DNA of 64,000 nt, from assembly GCA_965206405.1 (NCBI GenBank), contig CBDBJQ010000006.1, positions 1,054,001-1,118,000 on the forward strand. Reading direction: 5' to 3'. Each line of letters begins with the position of its first letter. The first letter of the stretch is position 1. Shown piece after piece: positions 27,989-36,884 of this stretch. The notes below the pieces were generated by a model that searched no databases, had not been told where the DNA came from, and saw only the letters and a program-made list of their open reading frames with translations. This DNA comes from CBDBJQ01 sp965206405 (GTDB lineage Bacteria; Pseudomonadota; Alphaproteobacteria; UBA8366). A program made the position numbers and the translations under genes.

Positions 27989-28786
27989 TCAACGACCCTG
28001 AAAGCGAGCCGGGCGTTTCTCGCGGAATGCCGCCGTGCCCTCGGCGAGATCCTCCGTCTCGCCGAGGTCGCGGAAGGATCGGGATTCGAGGCGCAGCGCG
28101 TCTGCGAGGTCTCGGCCGTAGGATGCGAGCACGATCTCCTTGGCTGCCCGCTGGGCGAGTGGTGCCCGCTCGGCAAGCCGTGCGGCATAAGCCATGCTTT
28201 CCTCGACGAGCGTGTCCCCGGAATGGATCCGGTTGACCAGCCCGATCCGGAAAGCGTGTTCGGCGTCGATCCGGTCGCCCGAGAGGATCATTTCCATGGC
28301 GTGACCGAGGCCGACGATATGCGACAGGCGCACGCAGCCGCCATCGCAGGGATGAAAGCCCCATTGGACGTCCTGGTGGGCGAAGACAGCATTGGGTGAG
28401 CAGAAGCGGATGTCGCAGGCGAGTGCGAGCTCAAGCCCGCCAGACATAGCATAGCCGTTGATGGCGGCGATCACCGGTTTGCTGACCTCGAGACCACGGG
28501 TGATGCCGGCAAAACCGTCGCCGTTGGTGCGTTCCCTGCGGAAAATCATGGCCGGCTCGTTGGCGAAATCCATGGTGTAGGTCTTGAGATCGGCGCCGGC
28601 GCAGAAAGCGGCATCGCCGGCGCCGGTGATCACGGCGACGCGCGCTGCGTTGTCTGCCTCGAATTCCCGCCACAGTTCAGCAAGCCTATCGCTTGCGGTA
28701 AAATCGAGGGCGTTCATCTTGTCGATCTGATCGAGGGTCAGGAGCCAAACGGGGCCGTGTTGTTCGAGGCGGATAGGGTCTGTCAT
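27989..28786 (-). CDS. Enoyl-CoA hydratase/isomerase family protein
   Basis: A 265-residue crotonase-fold enzyme. Oxyanion-hole segments GAGDAAFCAGADLK and NGYAMSGGLELALACDIRF are present. In the catalytic region the usual PE before the G-x-x-P loop reads HQDVQWGFHP, so the first catalytic Glu appears as Asp; the second acidic residue is kept in GHAMEMILSGDRI. It could be a hydratase, isomerase or other crotonase. Divergent from glcD with about 125 nt between the starts, where a shared promoter region is likely. Confidence 0.88.
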   Translation of the reverse strand: MTDPIRLEQHGPVWLLTLDQIDKMNALDFTASDRLAELWREFEADNAARVAVITGAGDAAFCAGADLKTYTMDFANEPAMIFRRERTNGDGFAGITRGLEVSKPVIAAINGYAMSGGLELALACDIRFCSPNAVFAHQDVQWGFHPCDGGCVRLSHIVGLGHAMEMILSGDRIDAEHAFRIGLVNRIHSGDTLVEESMAYAARLAERAPLAQRAAKEIVLASYGRDLADALRLESRSFRDLGETEDLAEGTAAFREKRPARFQGR

Positions 28787-28911
28787 GGAATTCTCGCTCT
28801 GGTGTTCTGTTACGGGGCTGGGTTGCCCCGATGACTGCGGGCGATTGTGCCGGGGTCGGGGTCGGGGCTACAATCACTTCGGGTAATAAGAGTAAGGATT
28901 CAAACCAGCCG

Positions 28912-30402
28912 ATGCTGAAAATGCCCAAGGCAGATTCTGCGGTGCTGGCGCGCCGGGATGAGATCGCGGCCGCGCTGCAGGCAATCGTGCCCGGAGAATC
29001 CGTCATCATCGACGCCGAAGAGCGTCGGGTCTACGAGAGCGATGGCCTGACCGCCTATCGCCAGTTGCCGATGGTGGTGGTGCTGCCGGAGACGACCGCC
29101 CAGGTGAGCGAGATTCTCCGCTACTGCAATCGCGAGGGAATCCGGGTGGTCCCACGGGGGGCGGGAACCTCCCTTTCGGGCGGGGCGCTACCGCTTGAGG
29201 ACGGGATCCTGCTCGGTATGGCCCGGTTCAACCGCATTCTCGAGATCGATTTTGACAACCGCTGCGCTGTCGTCCAGCCCGGTGTCACCAACCTCGCGAT
29301 CACCGATGCGGTCCGTGACCGCGACTTCTATTATGCCCCCGATCCGTCTTCCCAGATCGCCTGCACGATCGGTGGTAACGTCGCCGAGAACTCCGGCGGC
29401 GTGCACTGTCTTAAATACGGCCTTACCACCAACAATCTTCTCGGCGTCGAGTTCATCACCATGGACGGCGAGGTCATCCGGCTCGGCGGTCGTCATCTCG
29501 ATTCCGCGGGCTACGATCTGCTCGGTGTTCTCACCGGTTCGGAAGGATTGCTCGGGGTGGTCACGGAGGTCACGGTGCGAATCCTGCGCTCGCCCGAAAC
29601 GGCGCGGGCGCTGCTGATCGGTTTTCCCTCCGGTGCGGCAGCCGGACAGTGCGTCAGCGACGTGATTGGCGCGGGCATCATTCCAGCCGGTATGGAGATC
29701 ATGGACGGCCCGGCGATTCGGGCGGCCGAGGATTTCGTGCAGGCAGGTTATCCGGTCGATGCCGAGGCCTTGCTCATTGTCGAGCTCGACGGTCCGGAAT
29801 CCGAGGTTGACGACCTGATCGGGCGGATCAGGGTGCTGGCCGAGAAAAACGGCGCCGATTCGGTCCGGATTTCGAATAACGAAGAGGAGCGGGAGCGGTT
29901 CTGGGCCGGGCGCAAGGCGGCTTTCCCTGCTGTCGGGCGCATCTCGCCGGATTATTACTGCATGGATGGAACCATTCCTCGCCGGCGGCTGCCCGAGGTG
30001 CTTAAGCGGATGCGTGAGATGTCGGAGCAGTACGGGTTGCGCGTCGCCAATGTCTTTCATGCCGGCGACGGCAATCTGCATCCGTTGATTCTCTATGACG
30101 CCAACAATCCCGAGGAACTCGAGACGGCTGAGCGCATGGGCGCTGATATCCTGCGCCTGTGCGTCGAGGTCGGCGGCGTGCTGACCGGCGAGCACGGGGT
30201 TGGGGTCGAGAAGCGCGACCTGATGGACACGATGTTCACCGAGGAGGATCTGCGCCAGCAACAGCGCCTCAAATGCGCTTTCGATCCTCAAGGCCTGCTC
30301 AATCCCGGCAAGATGTTCCCGGTTCTCCACCGATGCGCCGAGCTTGGGCGAGTGCATGTGCACGGGGGCCACACCAGGTTTCCCGAACTGCCGCGTTTCT
30401 GA
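28912..30402 (+). CDS. glcD: Glycolate oxidase FAD-binding subunit GlcD
   Basis: A 496-residue FAD-linked oxidase (FAD_binding_4 plus FAD-oxidase C-terminal domain) that oxidises glycolate or D-lactate to the 2-oxoacid. Seen: VVPRGAGTSLSGGALPLEDG, QPGVTNLAITDAV, IGGNVAENSGGVHCLKYG, TGSEGLLGVVTEVTVRIL, then HAGDGNLHPL and the terminal GEHGVGVEKRDLM. ATG 28912 follows a TAAGGA site. It heads the glcDEF operon. Electrons are expected to pass via GlcF to the respiratory chain. Confidence 0.93.
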   Translation: MLKMPKADSAVLARRDEIAAALQAIVPGESVIIDAEERRVYESDGLTAYRQLPMVVVLPETTAQVSEILRYCNREGIRVVPRGAGTSLSGGALPLEDGILLGMARFNRILEIDFDNRCAVVQPGVTNLAITDAVRDRDFYYAPDPSSQIACTIGGNVAENSGGVHCLKYGLTTNNLLGVEFITMDGEVIRLGGRHLDSAGYDLLGVLTGSEGLLGVVTEVTVRILRSPETARALLIGFPSGAAAGQCVSDVIGAGIIPAGMEIMDGPAIRAAEDFVQAGYPVDAEALLIVELDGPESEVDDLIGRIRVLAEKNGADSVRISNNEEERERFWAGRKAAFPAVGRISPDYYCMDGTIPRRRLPEVLKRMREMSEQYGLRVANVFHAGDGNLHPLILYDANNPEELETAERMGADILRLCVEVGGVLTGEHGVGVEKRDLMDTMFTEEDLRQQQRLKCAFDPQGLLNPGKMFPVLHRCAELGRVHVHGGHTRFPELPRF

Positions 30403-30428
30403 CCGGGGCGCGCAGCGCAATTCCCGCG

Positions 30429-31703
30429 ATGTCGGACGTTCTTCGCCCGCAAACCCACGAGCAGGTATGCGAGGCGGTGCGCTGGGCTGCCGCCGACAAG
30501 ACGCCGCTTGACGTTGTCGGCCAGGGCAGCAAACGCCGCCTCGGTCGCCCCGGTAACGCCGCTTACGCTCTCGATTTGTCGGCGCTCTCCGGCATCGGCC
30601 TCTATGAACCGGACGAGCTCGTCCTCGGCGCCGCTGCGGGCACGCCACTTTCGGAAATCGCCACCACGCTGGCGGCAAGCAACCAGCATTTCGCTTTCGA
30701 GCCGCCGGATTTCGGGCCGCTCTTGGGCCAGGAGGCGGGGCAGGGAACGCTCGGCGGACTGATGGCTTGTAACTTCTCCGGGCCACGGAGGATTCGCGCC
30801 GGCGCTGCGCGCGATCATTTTCTCGGTTTCAATGCCGTGAGCGGGCGCGGGGAAACCTTCAAATCTGGCGGACGAGTGGTGAAGAACGTCACCGGCTACG
30901 ATCTCTGCAAGCTGCTGGCCGGATCCTGGGGCACGCTCGGGGTGATGACCGAGCTGACGATGAAGGTTTTGCCGGCGCCGGAGGAGACACGCACCGTGTT
31001 CGTGTTTGCACCGGACTGGGAGCATGGTGTGGCGGCACTCACCGCGGCCCTGCACAGCCCGCACGATATCTCGGGTGCTGCCTTTCTTCCGGCCAGGCTG
31101 GTGGTGGCCTCACCCGCGCTCGGCCCGTTCGCCGGGGAAATGTTCGGTGGGGAAACAGTCGGCGGGGAAACAACCGGCGGGGAATTGGCCGATGTGAGAG
31201 GTGTTGCCGCGCTACGTATTGAGGGGCCGGTATCCTCGGTTGCGCATCGCTGCCAGGCGCTTTCCGCTCATCTTTCCGGAATCGGCAGCGGGGTGGCGGA
31301 AGGCGACAGTGCGACTTCCATAGCGCTGTGGGAAGAGATTCGCGACATCCTGCCTTTCGCCAACGCCGGCGACCAGCGACCGGTATGGCGCATCTCGGTA
31401 GCACCTCAGGACGGCGCCGGAATCACCCGGGAAATCGCGGCATGGAAGGGTGCGGATGCGTTCCTCGACTGGGGCGGCGGGTTGGTTTGGTGCGCGGTGC
31501 CGGAGACTGAAACCGAAACGCTGCCGGGTCTGGCTGCATCCCGGGGCGGCCATGCAACCTTGGTGCGGGGCCCGGAGGAGATGCGCGCCGCCGCCGGCTT
31601 TCATCCCGAGGCGCCGGGTCTCGGCGCCCTGACGCGGCGCATCAAGGAAGGTTTCGATCCGCTCAGGATTCTCAATCCTGGGCGCATGTATGCGGGGGTG
31701 TAG
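30429..31703 (+). CDS. glcE: Glycolate oxidase subunit GlcE
   Basis: A 424-residue FAD-binding partner of GlcD. The N-terminal half carries the FAD-binding pattern (PLDVVGQGSKRRLGRPG, GTLGGLMACNFSGPRRIRAG, GGRVVKNVTGYDLCKLLAGS). The C-terminus ends KEGFDPLRILNPGRMY. Residues about 236-252 are a GGETVGGETTGG run encoded by 15-bp repeats in a presumably exposed loop. Start ATG 30429 is 26 nt after the glcD stop, and glcF follows after 2 nt, so the three are one operon. Confidence 0.9.
   Translation: MSDVLRPQTHEQVCEAVRWAAADKTPLDVVGQGSKRRLGRPGNAAYALDLSALSGIGLYEPDELVLGAAAGTPLSEIATTLAASNQHFAFEPPDFGPLLGQEAGQGTLGGLMACNFSGPRRIRAGAARDHFLGFNAVSGRGETFKSGGRVVKNVTGYDLCKLLAGSWGTLGVMTELTMKVLPAPEETRTVFVFAPDWEHGVAALTAALHSPHDISGAAFLPARLVVASPALGPFAGEMFGGETVGGETTGGELADVRGVAALRIEGPVSSVAHRCQALSAHLSGIGSGVAEGDSATSIALWEEIRDILPFANAGDQRPVWRISVAPQDGAGITREIAAWKGADAFLDWGGGLVWCAVPETETETLPGLAASRGGHATLVRGPEEMRAAAGFHPEAPGLGALTRRIKEGFDPLRILNPGRMYAGV
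31134..31190. repeat. 15-bp tandem repeats inside glcE
   Basis: Units beginning ggggaaa lie at 31134, 31149 and 31164, with a shorter fourth (ggggaattg) at 31179. Each full unit is 15 bp and codes for a GE-x-x-G peptide. The frame is kept. The insertion falls between two conserved strands of GlcE, so it is probably tolerated as a loop. Confidence 0.85.
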
Positions 31704-31705
31704 CG

Positions 31706-33022
31706 GTGCAGACGAGCTTTACCTTGGCCCAGCTTGCCGATCCGGAGATTGCCGAGGCAGACCGGATCCTGCGCAGTTGCGTGCATTGCGGCTTCTGTGT
31801 CGCGACTTGTCCCACCTATGTCCTGCTCGGCGACGAGCTCGACAGCCCGCGGGGGCGGATCTACCTAGTCAAGGGCATGCTCGAGGCGGAAACACCGCCG
31901 ACACCCGGCACTGTCAAGCACATCGATCGCTGCCTCTCCTGCCTCTCCTGCATGACGACCTGTCCGTCCGGTGTCGATTATATGCACTTGGTCGACCAGG
32001 CCCGCGCCCGCATCGCCCGGACGGTACGCCGGCCTCTTGGCGAACGCCTGCGGCGCTGGCTCCTGCCGGGCCTGATCTCGCGCCCGGCGCTGTTTCGCTT
32101 GGCCCTTATCCCGGCATCATGGCTGCGCGGGTTTTTCCGCCGGATGCCCGGCCTGGTCGGGCGCATGGCAACACTCGCGCCAACATCCATCCCCAAGCCC
32201 GCCCGCACCGACCGGCCGGGGATTTTCCCCGCCGAAGGAACGCGTCGGGCCCGGATCGCGCTCCTTCCGGGATGCGCCCAGAAGGTTCTGGCACCAGAGA
32301 TCAATGCGGCGGCAGTGCGGTTGCTGACCAGGCTCGGTATCGAAGTGGTGGTGGGGCCAGGGACGGGATGTTGCGGTGCGCTCGATCACCATGCGGGACG
32401 GACCGCAGCGAGCCGCCGGCTGGCGGTGCGGAATGCGGCTGTGTGGTGGCGCGAGTTCGAGGGCGAGGGCCTCGATGCAATCATCACCACCGCGAGCGGC
32501 TGCGGGGTCGTGGTCCGGGATTACGACCACATGCTTGCCGGAGATGACAACTTCGCTGCGGCGGGAGCGCGGGTTGCCACAGCGGCGATCGATATCGCCG
32601 CATTCTTGTCTTCTTATGAAGCCGACATTGCTGCACTGCGCAAGGACGAGGTTCCACCCCTGCGGGTTGCCTACCACGCGGCCTGTTCGCTTCAGCACGG
32701 ACAGAAAGTCACGCAGGCGCCGAAGGATCTCTTGTCCGAGGTCGGCTTTACGCTGCCGGAGATCGCGGAAGCGCATCTCTGCTGCGGGTCTGCCGGTACC
32801 TACAACATCCTGCAGCCGGAGATTGCCGCCCAGCTCGGAGCACGCAAGACGACGCATCTCGATGCCACCGAATCTGCGGTGATCGCCACCGGAAATATCG
32901 GCTGTATGACCCAGATCGCCGCCGGCACGAAAACCCCGGTTGTCCACACGATTGAGCTTCTCGACTGGGCGACTGGCGGGCCGCCGCCCCCGGCGCTGAC
33001 CGAGATTGCCTCAGGGGGATGA
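31706..33022 (+). CDS. glcF: Glycolate oxidase iron-sulfur subunit GlcF
   Basis: A 438-residue protein with two 4Fe-4S ferredoxin motifs (CVHCGFCVATCP about residue 27 and CLSCLSCMTTCP about residue 77) and two CCG domains (TGCCGALDHHAG and LCCGSAGTYNILQPE). This is the standard layout of GlcF, which carries electrons from GlcDE to the quinone pool at the membrane. The start is GTG 31706, 2 nt after glcE. It ends the operon. The next gene is an unrelated cyclophilin. Confidence 0.93.
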   Translation: MQTSFTLAQLADPEIAEADRILRSCVHCGFCVATCPTYVLLGDELDSPRGRIYLVKGMLEAETPPTPGTVKHIDRCLSCLSCMTTCPSGVDYMHLVDQARARIARTVRRPLGERLRRWLLPGLISRPALFRLALIPASWLRGFFRRMPGLVGRMATLAPTSIPKPARTDRPGIFPAEGTRRARIALLPGCAQKVLAPEINAAAVRLLTRLGIEVVVGPGTGCCGALDHHAGRTAASRRLAVRNAAVWWREFEGEGLDAIITTASGCGVVVRDYDHMLAGDDNFAAAGARVATAAIDIAAFLSSYEADIAALRKDEVPPLRVAYHAACSLQHGQKVTQAPKDLLSEVGFTLPEIAEAHLCCGSAGTYNILQPEIAAQLGARKTTHLDATESAVIATGNIGCMTQIAAGTKTPVVHTIELLDWATGGPPPPALTEIASGG

Positions 33023-33218
33023 AACCGCCGTTTCGGATGCTTGCCTGCGCGTTCAGATTTTGCAGTTGTGGCCTGGCAGTTCTGGCCCGATTTGTTGGGC
33101 TTGGCCAGGTTTCGGGAGGGTGGCGCGAGTGTTATAGTCTTGTTTTGATCGTGCTTTCCATGGAAACCGGCGCGCAGAGAACACCGGTATGAGGGAGCAT
33201 TGGCACAGGGCATGAAAA

Positions 33219-33764
33219 ATGGGTTTTTTTCGGGTTTCCATTATCGCGGCGGCGTTCTCCCTGATGACGGCTTTTCCGGCGACGGCCGGTAGTGGAGAAA
33301 ACATGCTTCATCTCGAACTTTCCAACGGGCGCGTCGTCATTGAGATGCTGCCCGATTTGGCGCCCGGGCACGTGGCCCGGATCAAGGATCTCGTTGGCCA
33401 GAAGTTTTATGACGGGTTGGCCTTTCACCGGGTTATCGACGGTTTCATGGTCCAGACCGGCGATCCCAATGGCAACGGCACCGGCGGGTCGGGCCAGAAC
33501 CTGCAACCGGAGTTCTCCCGCGAGCGGCATGTCCGGGGCATCGTGTCGATGGCGCGCGCCTCCGATCCGGCCAGCGCCGACAGCCAATTCTTCATCATGC
33601 TCGGTGATTCGTCCCATCTCGACGGCCAGTACACCGTCTGGGGACGCGTGATCGAGGGTATGGAGCACATCGACAAGATCAAAAAAGGCGATAGCGCCAA
33701 CAACGGGATGGTCGACGACCCCGACCGGATCGTCAGCATGCGTATGGCGGACGGCAAGAAGTGA
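33219..33764 (+). CDS. Exported cyclophilin-type peptidyl-prolyl isomerase
   Basis: A 181-residue cyclophilin with a signal peptide (IIAAAFSLMTAFPATAG, cleavage after about residue 24), so it acts in the periplasm on prolyl bonds of folding proteins. Conserved blocks are YDGLAFHRVIDGFMVQTGDP, GTGGSG, SRERHVRGIVSMARA and SADSQFFIMLGDS. The active-site Arg (FHRVIDGFM) and Phe/Met-Gln region are kept. ATG 33219 is used; an out-of-frame ATG precedes it at 33212. A GC-rich inverted repeat follows the stop at 33769-33790. Confidence 0.9.
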   Translation: MGFFRVSIIAAAFSLMTAFPATAGSGENMLHLELSNGRVVIEMLPDLAPGHVARIKDLVGQKFYDGLAFHRVIDGFMVQTGDPNGNGTGGSGQNLQPEFSRERHVRGIVSMARASDPASADSQFFIMLGDSSHLDGQYTVWGRVIEGMEHIDKIKKGDSANNGMVDDPDRIVSMRMADGKK

Positions 33765-33768
33765 GATC

Positions 33769-33790
33769 GCCCCGAGTCGCCGCCCGGGGC
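33769..33790. terminator. GC-rich stem after the cyclophilin gene
   Basis: gccccg pairs with cggggc around a 10-nt loop, 5 nt after the stop at 33764. A second GC stem (cccggg, aaa, cccggg) follows near 33821. Neither has a T-run, so a factor-independent terminator is only a possibility. Confidence 0.3.
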
Positions 33791-33880
33791 CAGCAATACA
33801 GACAAGAACACCCGGGAAACCCGGGGTTTGGGCCAAGCCAGGATTCCCGATCGGGGATTCAAGGCAATGAGGAGTGAACA

Positions 33881-34759
33881 ATGCGTCTTCTGACCTTCGA
33901 CAAATCCGGCGTGCCGACCCTCGGAGTGCGTCACGGCACCGCCGATATCGTCGATCTGTCGATCGCCCTGCCGGATCTTCCGACTGACGTACCAGGGTTG
34001 CTGGCCGCCGGCGATGCAGCTCTCGACACCGTGCGCGGTGCTGCCGAGAATCCCGATTCGGGTGCTGTCCTGTCCGCGGAGGGCTTGGTCTACCACCCGG
34101 CGGTGTGGAATCCGGGAAAGATCATCTGTGTCGGGCTGAACTACGCCGCGCATGCAGCCGAAGCGCAAAGCGACACCTCCAGGGTCCAGGAATACCCCTC
34201 GCTGTTCCTGCGCGTGTCGACGACATTGGTCGGACACGAACAGCCGCTGCTGGTTCCAAAACAGTCGATACAGCTCGATTACGAGGCCGAGATGGTGGTC
34301 GTGATCGGTAAGAGTGGCCATGACGTTACGCGCGACAAGGCGCTCGACCACGTTGCTGCCTATTCGGTATTCAACGAGGGGTCGGTCCGCGACTACCAGT
34401 TCAAGTCAACCCAGTGGACGACGGGCAAGAACTTCGACGGCACGGGCGGCTTCGGCCCCGATCTGGTCACCGCCGATGAGCTTCCTCCCGGCGCATCGGG
34501 TCTGCGCATCCGCACCCATCTCAATGGCGATACGCTGCAGGACGCCAACACAGAGACCATGATCTTCGATGTTCCCGCACTGATCGAGATCATCACTGAA
34601 GCGATAACGCTGCACCCTGGCGATATCATCGTGACCGGCACCCCGGAGGGTGTCGGTTTCGCCCGCGATCCGCAGGTGTTCATGAAGCCCGGGGATGTCT
34701 GCGAGATCGAGATCGAGGGAATAGGGCTGCTACGCAACCCGATCGACGGGGCGACATAG
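33881..34759 (+). CDS. Fumarylacetoacetate hydrolase family protein
   Basis: A 292-residue FAH-family enzyme. The C-terminal catalytic domain (about 75-290) shows GKIICVGLNYAAHAAEA, LDYEAEMVVVIGKSG (metal-binding Glu residues), NEGSVRDYQFKSTQWT, GFGPDLVT and DIIVTGTPEGVGFAR. Members hydrolyse or decarboxylate 1,3-diketo acids, such as acylpyruvates, or are 2-keto-3-deoxy-sugar-acid dehydratases. GAGGAGTG precedes ATG 33881. It converges with the sulfolactate module on the other strand. Substrate unknown. Confidence 0.88.
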   Translation: MRLLTFDKSGVPTLGVRHGTADIVDLSIALPDLPTDVPGLLAAGDAALDTVRGAAENPDSGAVLSAEGLVYHPAVWNPGKIICVGLNYAAHAAEAQSDTSRVQEYPSLFLRVSTTLVGHEQPLLVPKQSIQLDYEAEMVVVIGKSGHDVTRDKALDHVAAYSVFNEGSVRDYQFKSTQWTTGKNFDGTGGFGPDLVTADELPPGASGLRIRTHLNGDTLQDANTETMIFDVPALIEIITEAITLHPGDIIVTGTPEGVGFARDPQVFMKPGDVCEIEIEGIGLLRNPIDGAT

Positions 34760-34832
34760 CCTCATCGCGCGGCGACACAACGCCGTGCTTGATGCTTGAA
34801 AGACGTATTCCTGTCGCGCGCCTCTGCGTGGC

Positions 34833-35852
34833 TCAGCCGCGCAGAGCCTCGATCTCCCGGCGAAGGTCTTCGGGCAGAAGAATGCCCTCCTGGGCCAGGT
34901 GTTGGCGGGTCTCGAGGCGACGTGCGCCCGGCAGGCGTGCCCCGGGCTGTGTGAGCACTGCCTCAATGAGGGTTTCGAGACGATCCTGAAAGGCGCCGTC
35001 GGAAAATCCCCCAGGCGCGATCGCGACCAGGAACTGTCCCGTGCGCGGCGGTTCCCCCTCGGCATCGAAAAAAGACGTCGCCTCGTATCCGAAATTCGAG
35101 GATGTGAGAGCGACAGCCAGGATTTCCACCATCATCACCAGCGCAGCACCCTTGGCGTCACCCATCGGCGCCATGGTGCCCGCCAGAGCAACCTCGGCGT
35201 CGGTCGTTGGTTTCCCCTCGGCGTCGAACGCCCAGTCCTCGGGAATTGCCTCGCCTTTTCGTGCCGCCACCATCACCCGCCCGCGCGCGACTTTCGAGAG
35301 GCTGAGATCGATGACTAGCGGGTTCGCGTCGCGTCGCGGTGCGGCAAAGGCGATCGGGTTGGTGCCGAACAGGCCGCGATTACCGCCCCAGGGCGCGATT
35401 GCATGTGGGCTGTTGCCGAAACAAAGCCCGATCAGGCCGTATCCGGCGAGGCGTTCGACATGGTAGCCGGCGGCGCCGAAATGATGCGAGTTGGCGATCG
35501 CTGCGGCCGCAATAGCGTGGGTTTTGGTCTTAGCCGCAAGGGCTGCGATGGCGGCGCTGATCGCGGGATAGGCAAAGCCCGTGCCGGCATCGATACGGAA
35601 GCCAGCCTCACTGATTTCGGCCACCACCGGCACGGCGTGTCCGTTGACCTTGCCGCTTTTTGCCTGGGCGGCATAGGCGGGCAGGCGGGCAGCACCATGC
35701 CCGGACAGCCCGTCGAGTTCGGCTGCGAGAAGCGCATCGGCCACCTCCCCGGCATTGGTGGGAGAGGTATTGCTGGCGATCAGAGCCTCGATGAGAAGCG
35801 CGCGCAGCGCATCAGGCATAAGCCGGTTGGCAGCAGGCCGGTCGGTGGTCAC
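34833..35852 (-). CDS. comC: Malate/lactate-type dehydrogenase, candidate (R)-sulfolactate dehydrogenase ComC
   Basis: A 339-residue Ldh2-family NAD(P)-dependent dehydrogenase: GLSGHGAARLPAYAAQ, IANSHHFGAAGYHVERLA (catalytic His), GNSPHAIAPWGGNRGLFGTNPIAFAAP written in parts as GLFGTNPIAFAAPR. It lies directly behind an slcC-like gene (4-nt ATGA overlap) and downstream of suyAB. In Chromohalobacter salexigens ComC ((R)-sulfolactate dehydrogenase) and SlcC act together to interconvert sulfolactate enantiomers through sulfopyruvate. The family is seen directly; the substrate is inferred from context. A plain ureidoglycolate or malate dehydrogenase would be the alternative. Confidence 0.7.
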   Translation of the reverse strand: MTTDRPAANRLMPDALRALLIEALIASNTSPTNAGEVADALLAAELDGLSGHGAARLPAYAAQAKSGKVNGHAVPVVAEISEAGFRIDAGTGFAYPAISAAIAALAAKTKTHAIAAAAIANSHHFGAAGYHVERLAGYGLIGLCFGNSPHAIAPWGGNRGLFGTNPIAFAAPRRDANPLVIDLSLSKVARGRVMVAARKGEAIPEDWAFDAEGKPTTDAEVALAGTMAPMGDAKGAALVMMVEILAVALTSSNFGYEATSFFDAEGEPPRTGQFLVAIAPGGFSDGAFQDRLETLIEAVLTQPGARLPGARRLETRQHLAQEGILLPEDLRREIEALRG

Positions 35853-36820
35853 GAGCCCGTGCTCCCACCTGCATTTCTGTTTGCCGCCGATGACGCCGCC
35901 TCGAGGGCCTGACGGACGCTGGCCGCCGTCACCATGCCTGTGCGTTGGTTGGATTCCTCGGTGATGCCGGCAATATGCGGCGTCAGGATCAGATTCGGGA
36001 CACCAGCGAAGACACCGCCGATCGCCGCATCGAGAGGTTCCTGGGTAAACACATCAAGCGCCGCACCGCCGAGATGGCCGGAGCGAAGCGCCTCTGCCAG
36101 CGCCGGTTCGTCGACGATGCCGCCCCGGGCGGCATTGATCAGTATGGCGCCGGGTTTCATGATCCCAATCGCGGTTGCGTCGATGAGCCCACGGGTTTCC
36201 TTGACCAGGGGGACATGCAGGCTGAGGACGTCCGAGCCCGTGATCAGCGCATCCATCGTGGCGCGCTCAACACCTGCCCAAGCCGGGTCGTCGGGGGCGA
36301 GAAGGGGATCGAAAGCGGCGATCGTCATGTCGAGTGCCGCCGCCCGCTTTGCAACGGCGCGGCCGGTGGCACCGAAACCGGCGATTCCAAGACGCCGTCC
36401 CGCCGCCTCGCACCCGGTGAGGGCGGCACGCGGCCATTCGCCGACGATAACCCGGTCGCTTGCCCCGAAGGCGCCGCGCAGAAGCAGAAGAAGAGATGCA
36501 ATGACGTATTCGGCCACGGAAACGGTGTTGGCGCCGTGAGCCGGGAACACGGTTACGCCGCGGGCATGGCAGGTATCGAGATCAATGTTCTCGAGGCCGA
36601 CTCCGAGCCGTCCGACGGCCACCAGTTTGGGAGCCGAATCAAGGAGTGCCGCATCGACCCGCGTGCGATTGCGTACGATCAGGGCGCGGGCGTTGGCGAG
36701 CAGACCCGCCAAGGCCGCCGGATCGTCGACGAGATCCGGGTCGTAGTGGACGTTGTAGTCGCGCTTGAGATCGGCGACCGATTCTTCGGTCGTGAACTCG
36801 CAGATGACGATCTCGGGCAA
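35849..36820 (-). CDS. slcC: D-2-hydroxyacid dehydrogenase, candidate (S)-sulfolactate dehydrogenase SlcC
   Basis: A 323-residue member of the phosphoglycerate-dehydrogenase-like family: LGIAGFGATGRAVAKRA (NAD-binding), the catalytic Arg in NAARGGIVDEPAL, Glu in ALDVFTQEPLD and His in LTPHIAGI. It lies between suyB (64 nt upstream) and the ComC-like gene (overlap of 4 nt). This is the arrangement expected for the SlcC/ComC two-dehydrogenase racemisation of sulfolactate. The enzyme class is certain. The sulfolactate role is inferred from its neighbours. Confidence 0.72.
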   Translation of the reverse strand: MPEIVICEFTTEESVADLKRDYNVHYDPDLVDDPAALAGLLANARALIVRNRTRVDAALLDSAPKLVAVGRLGVGLENIDLDTCHARGVTVFPAHGANTVSVAEYVIASLLLLLRGAFGASDRVIVGEWPRAALTGCEAAGRRLGIAGFGATGRAVAKRAAALDMTIAAFDPLLAPDDPAWAGVERATMDALITGSDVLSLHVPLVKETRGLIDATAIGIMKPGAILINAARGGIVDEPALAEALRSGHLGGAALDVFTQEPLDAAIGGVFAGVPNLILTPHIAGITEESNQRTGMVTAASVRQALEAASSAANRNAGGSTGS

Positions 36821-36884
36821 GGAATTCTCGAGCAGGGCATTCGACCGCCCTGACGCCTGGGCGCCGGACGGTCGGACGCTGAGA

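Noticed and set aside
29188..30786. Long open frame (about 530 codons) on the minus strand opposite glcD
   Set aside because: Lies antisense to a strongly conserved enzyme. Composition is Arg/His/Gly-rich as expected from a shadow frame in GC-rich DNA, and there are no family motifs.
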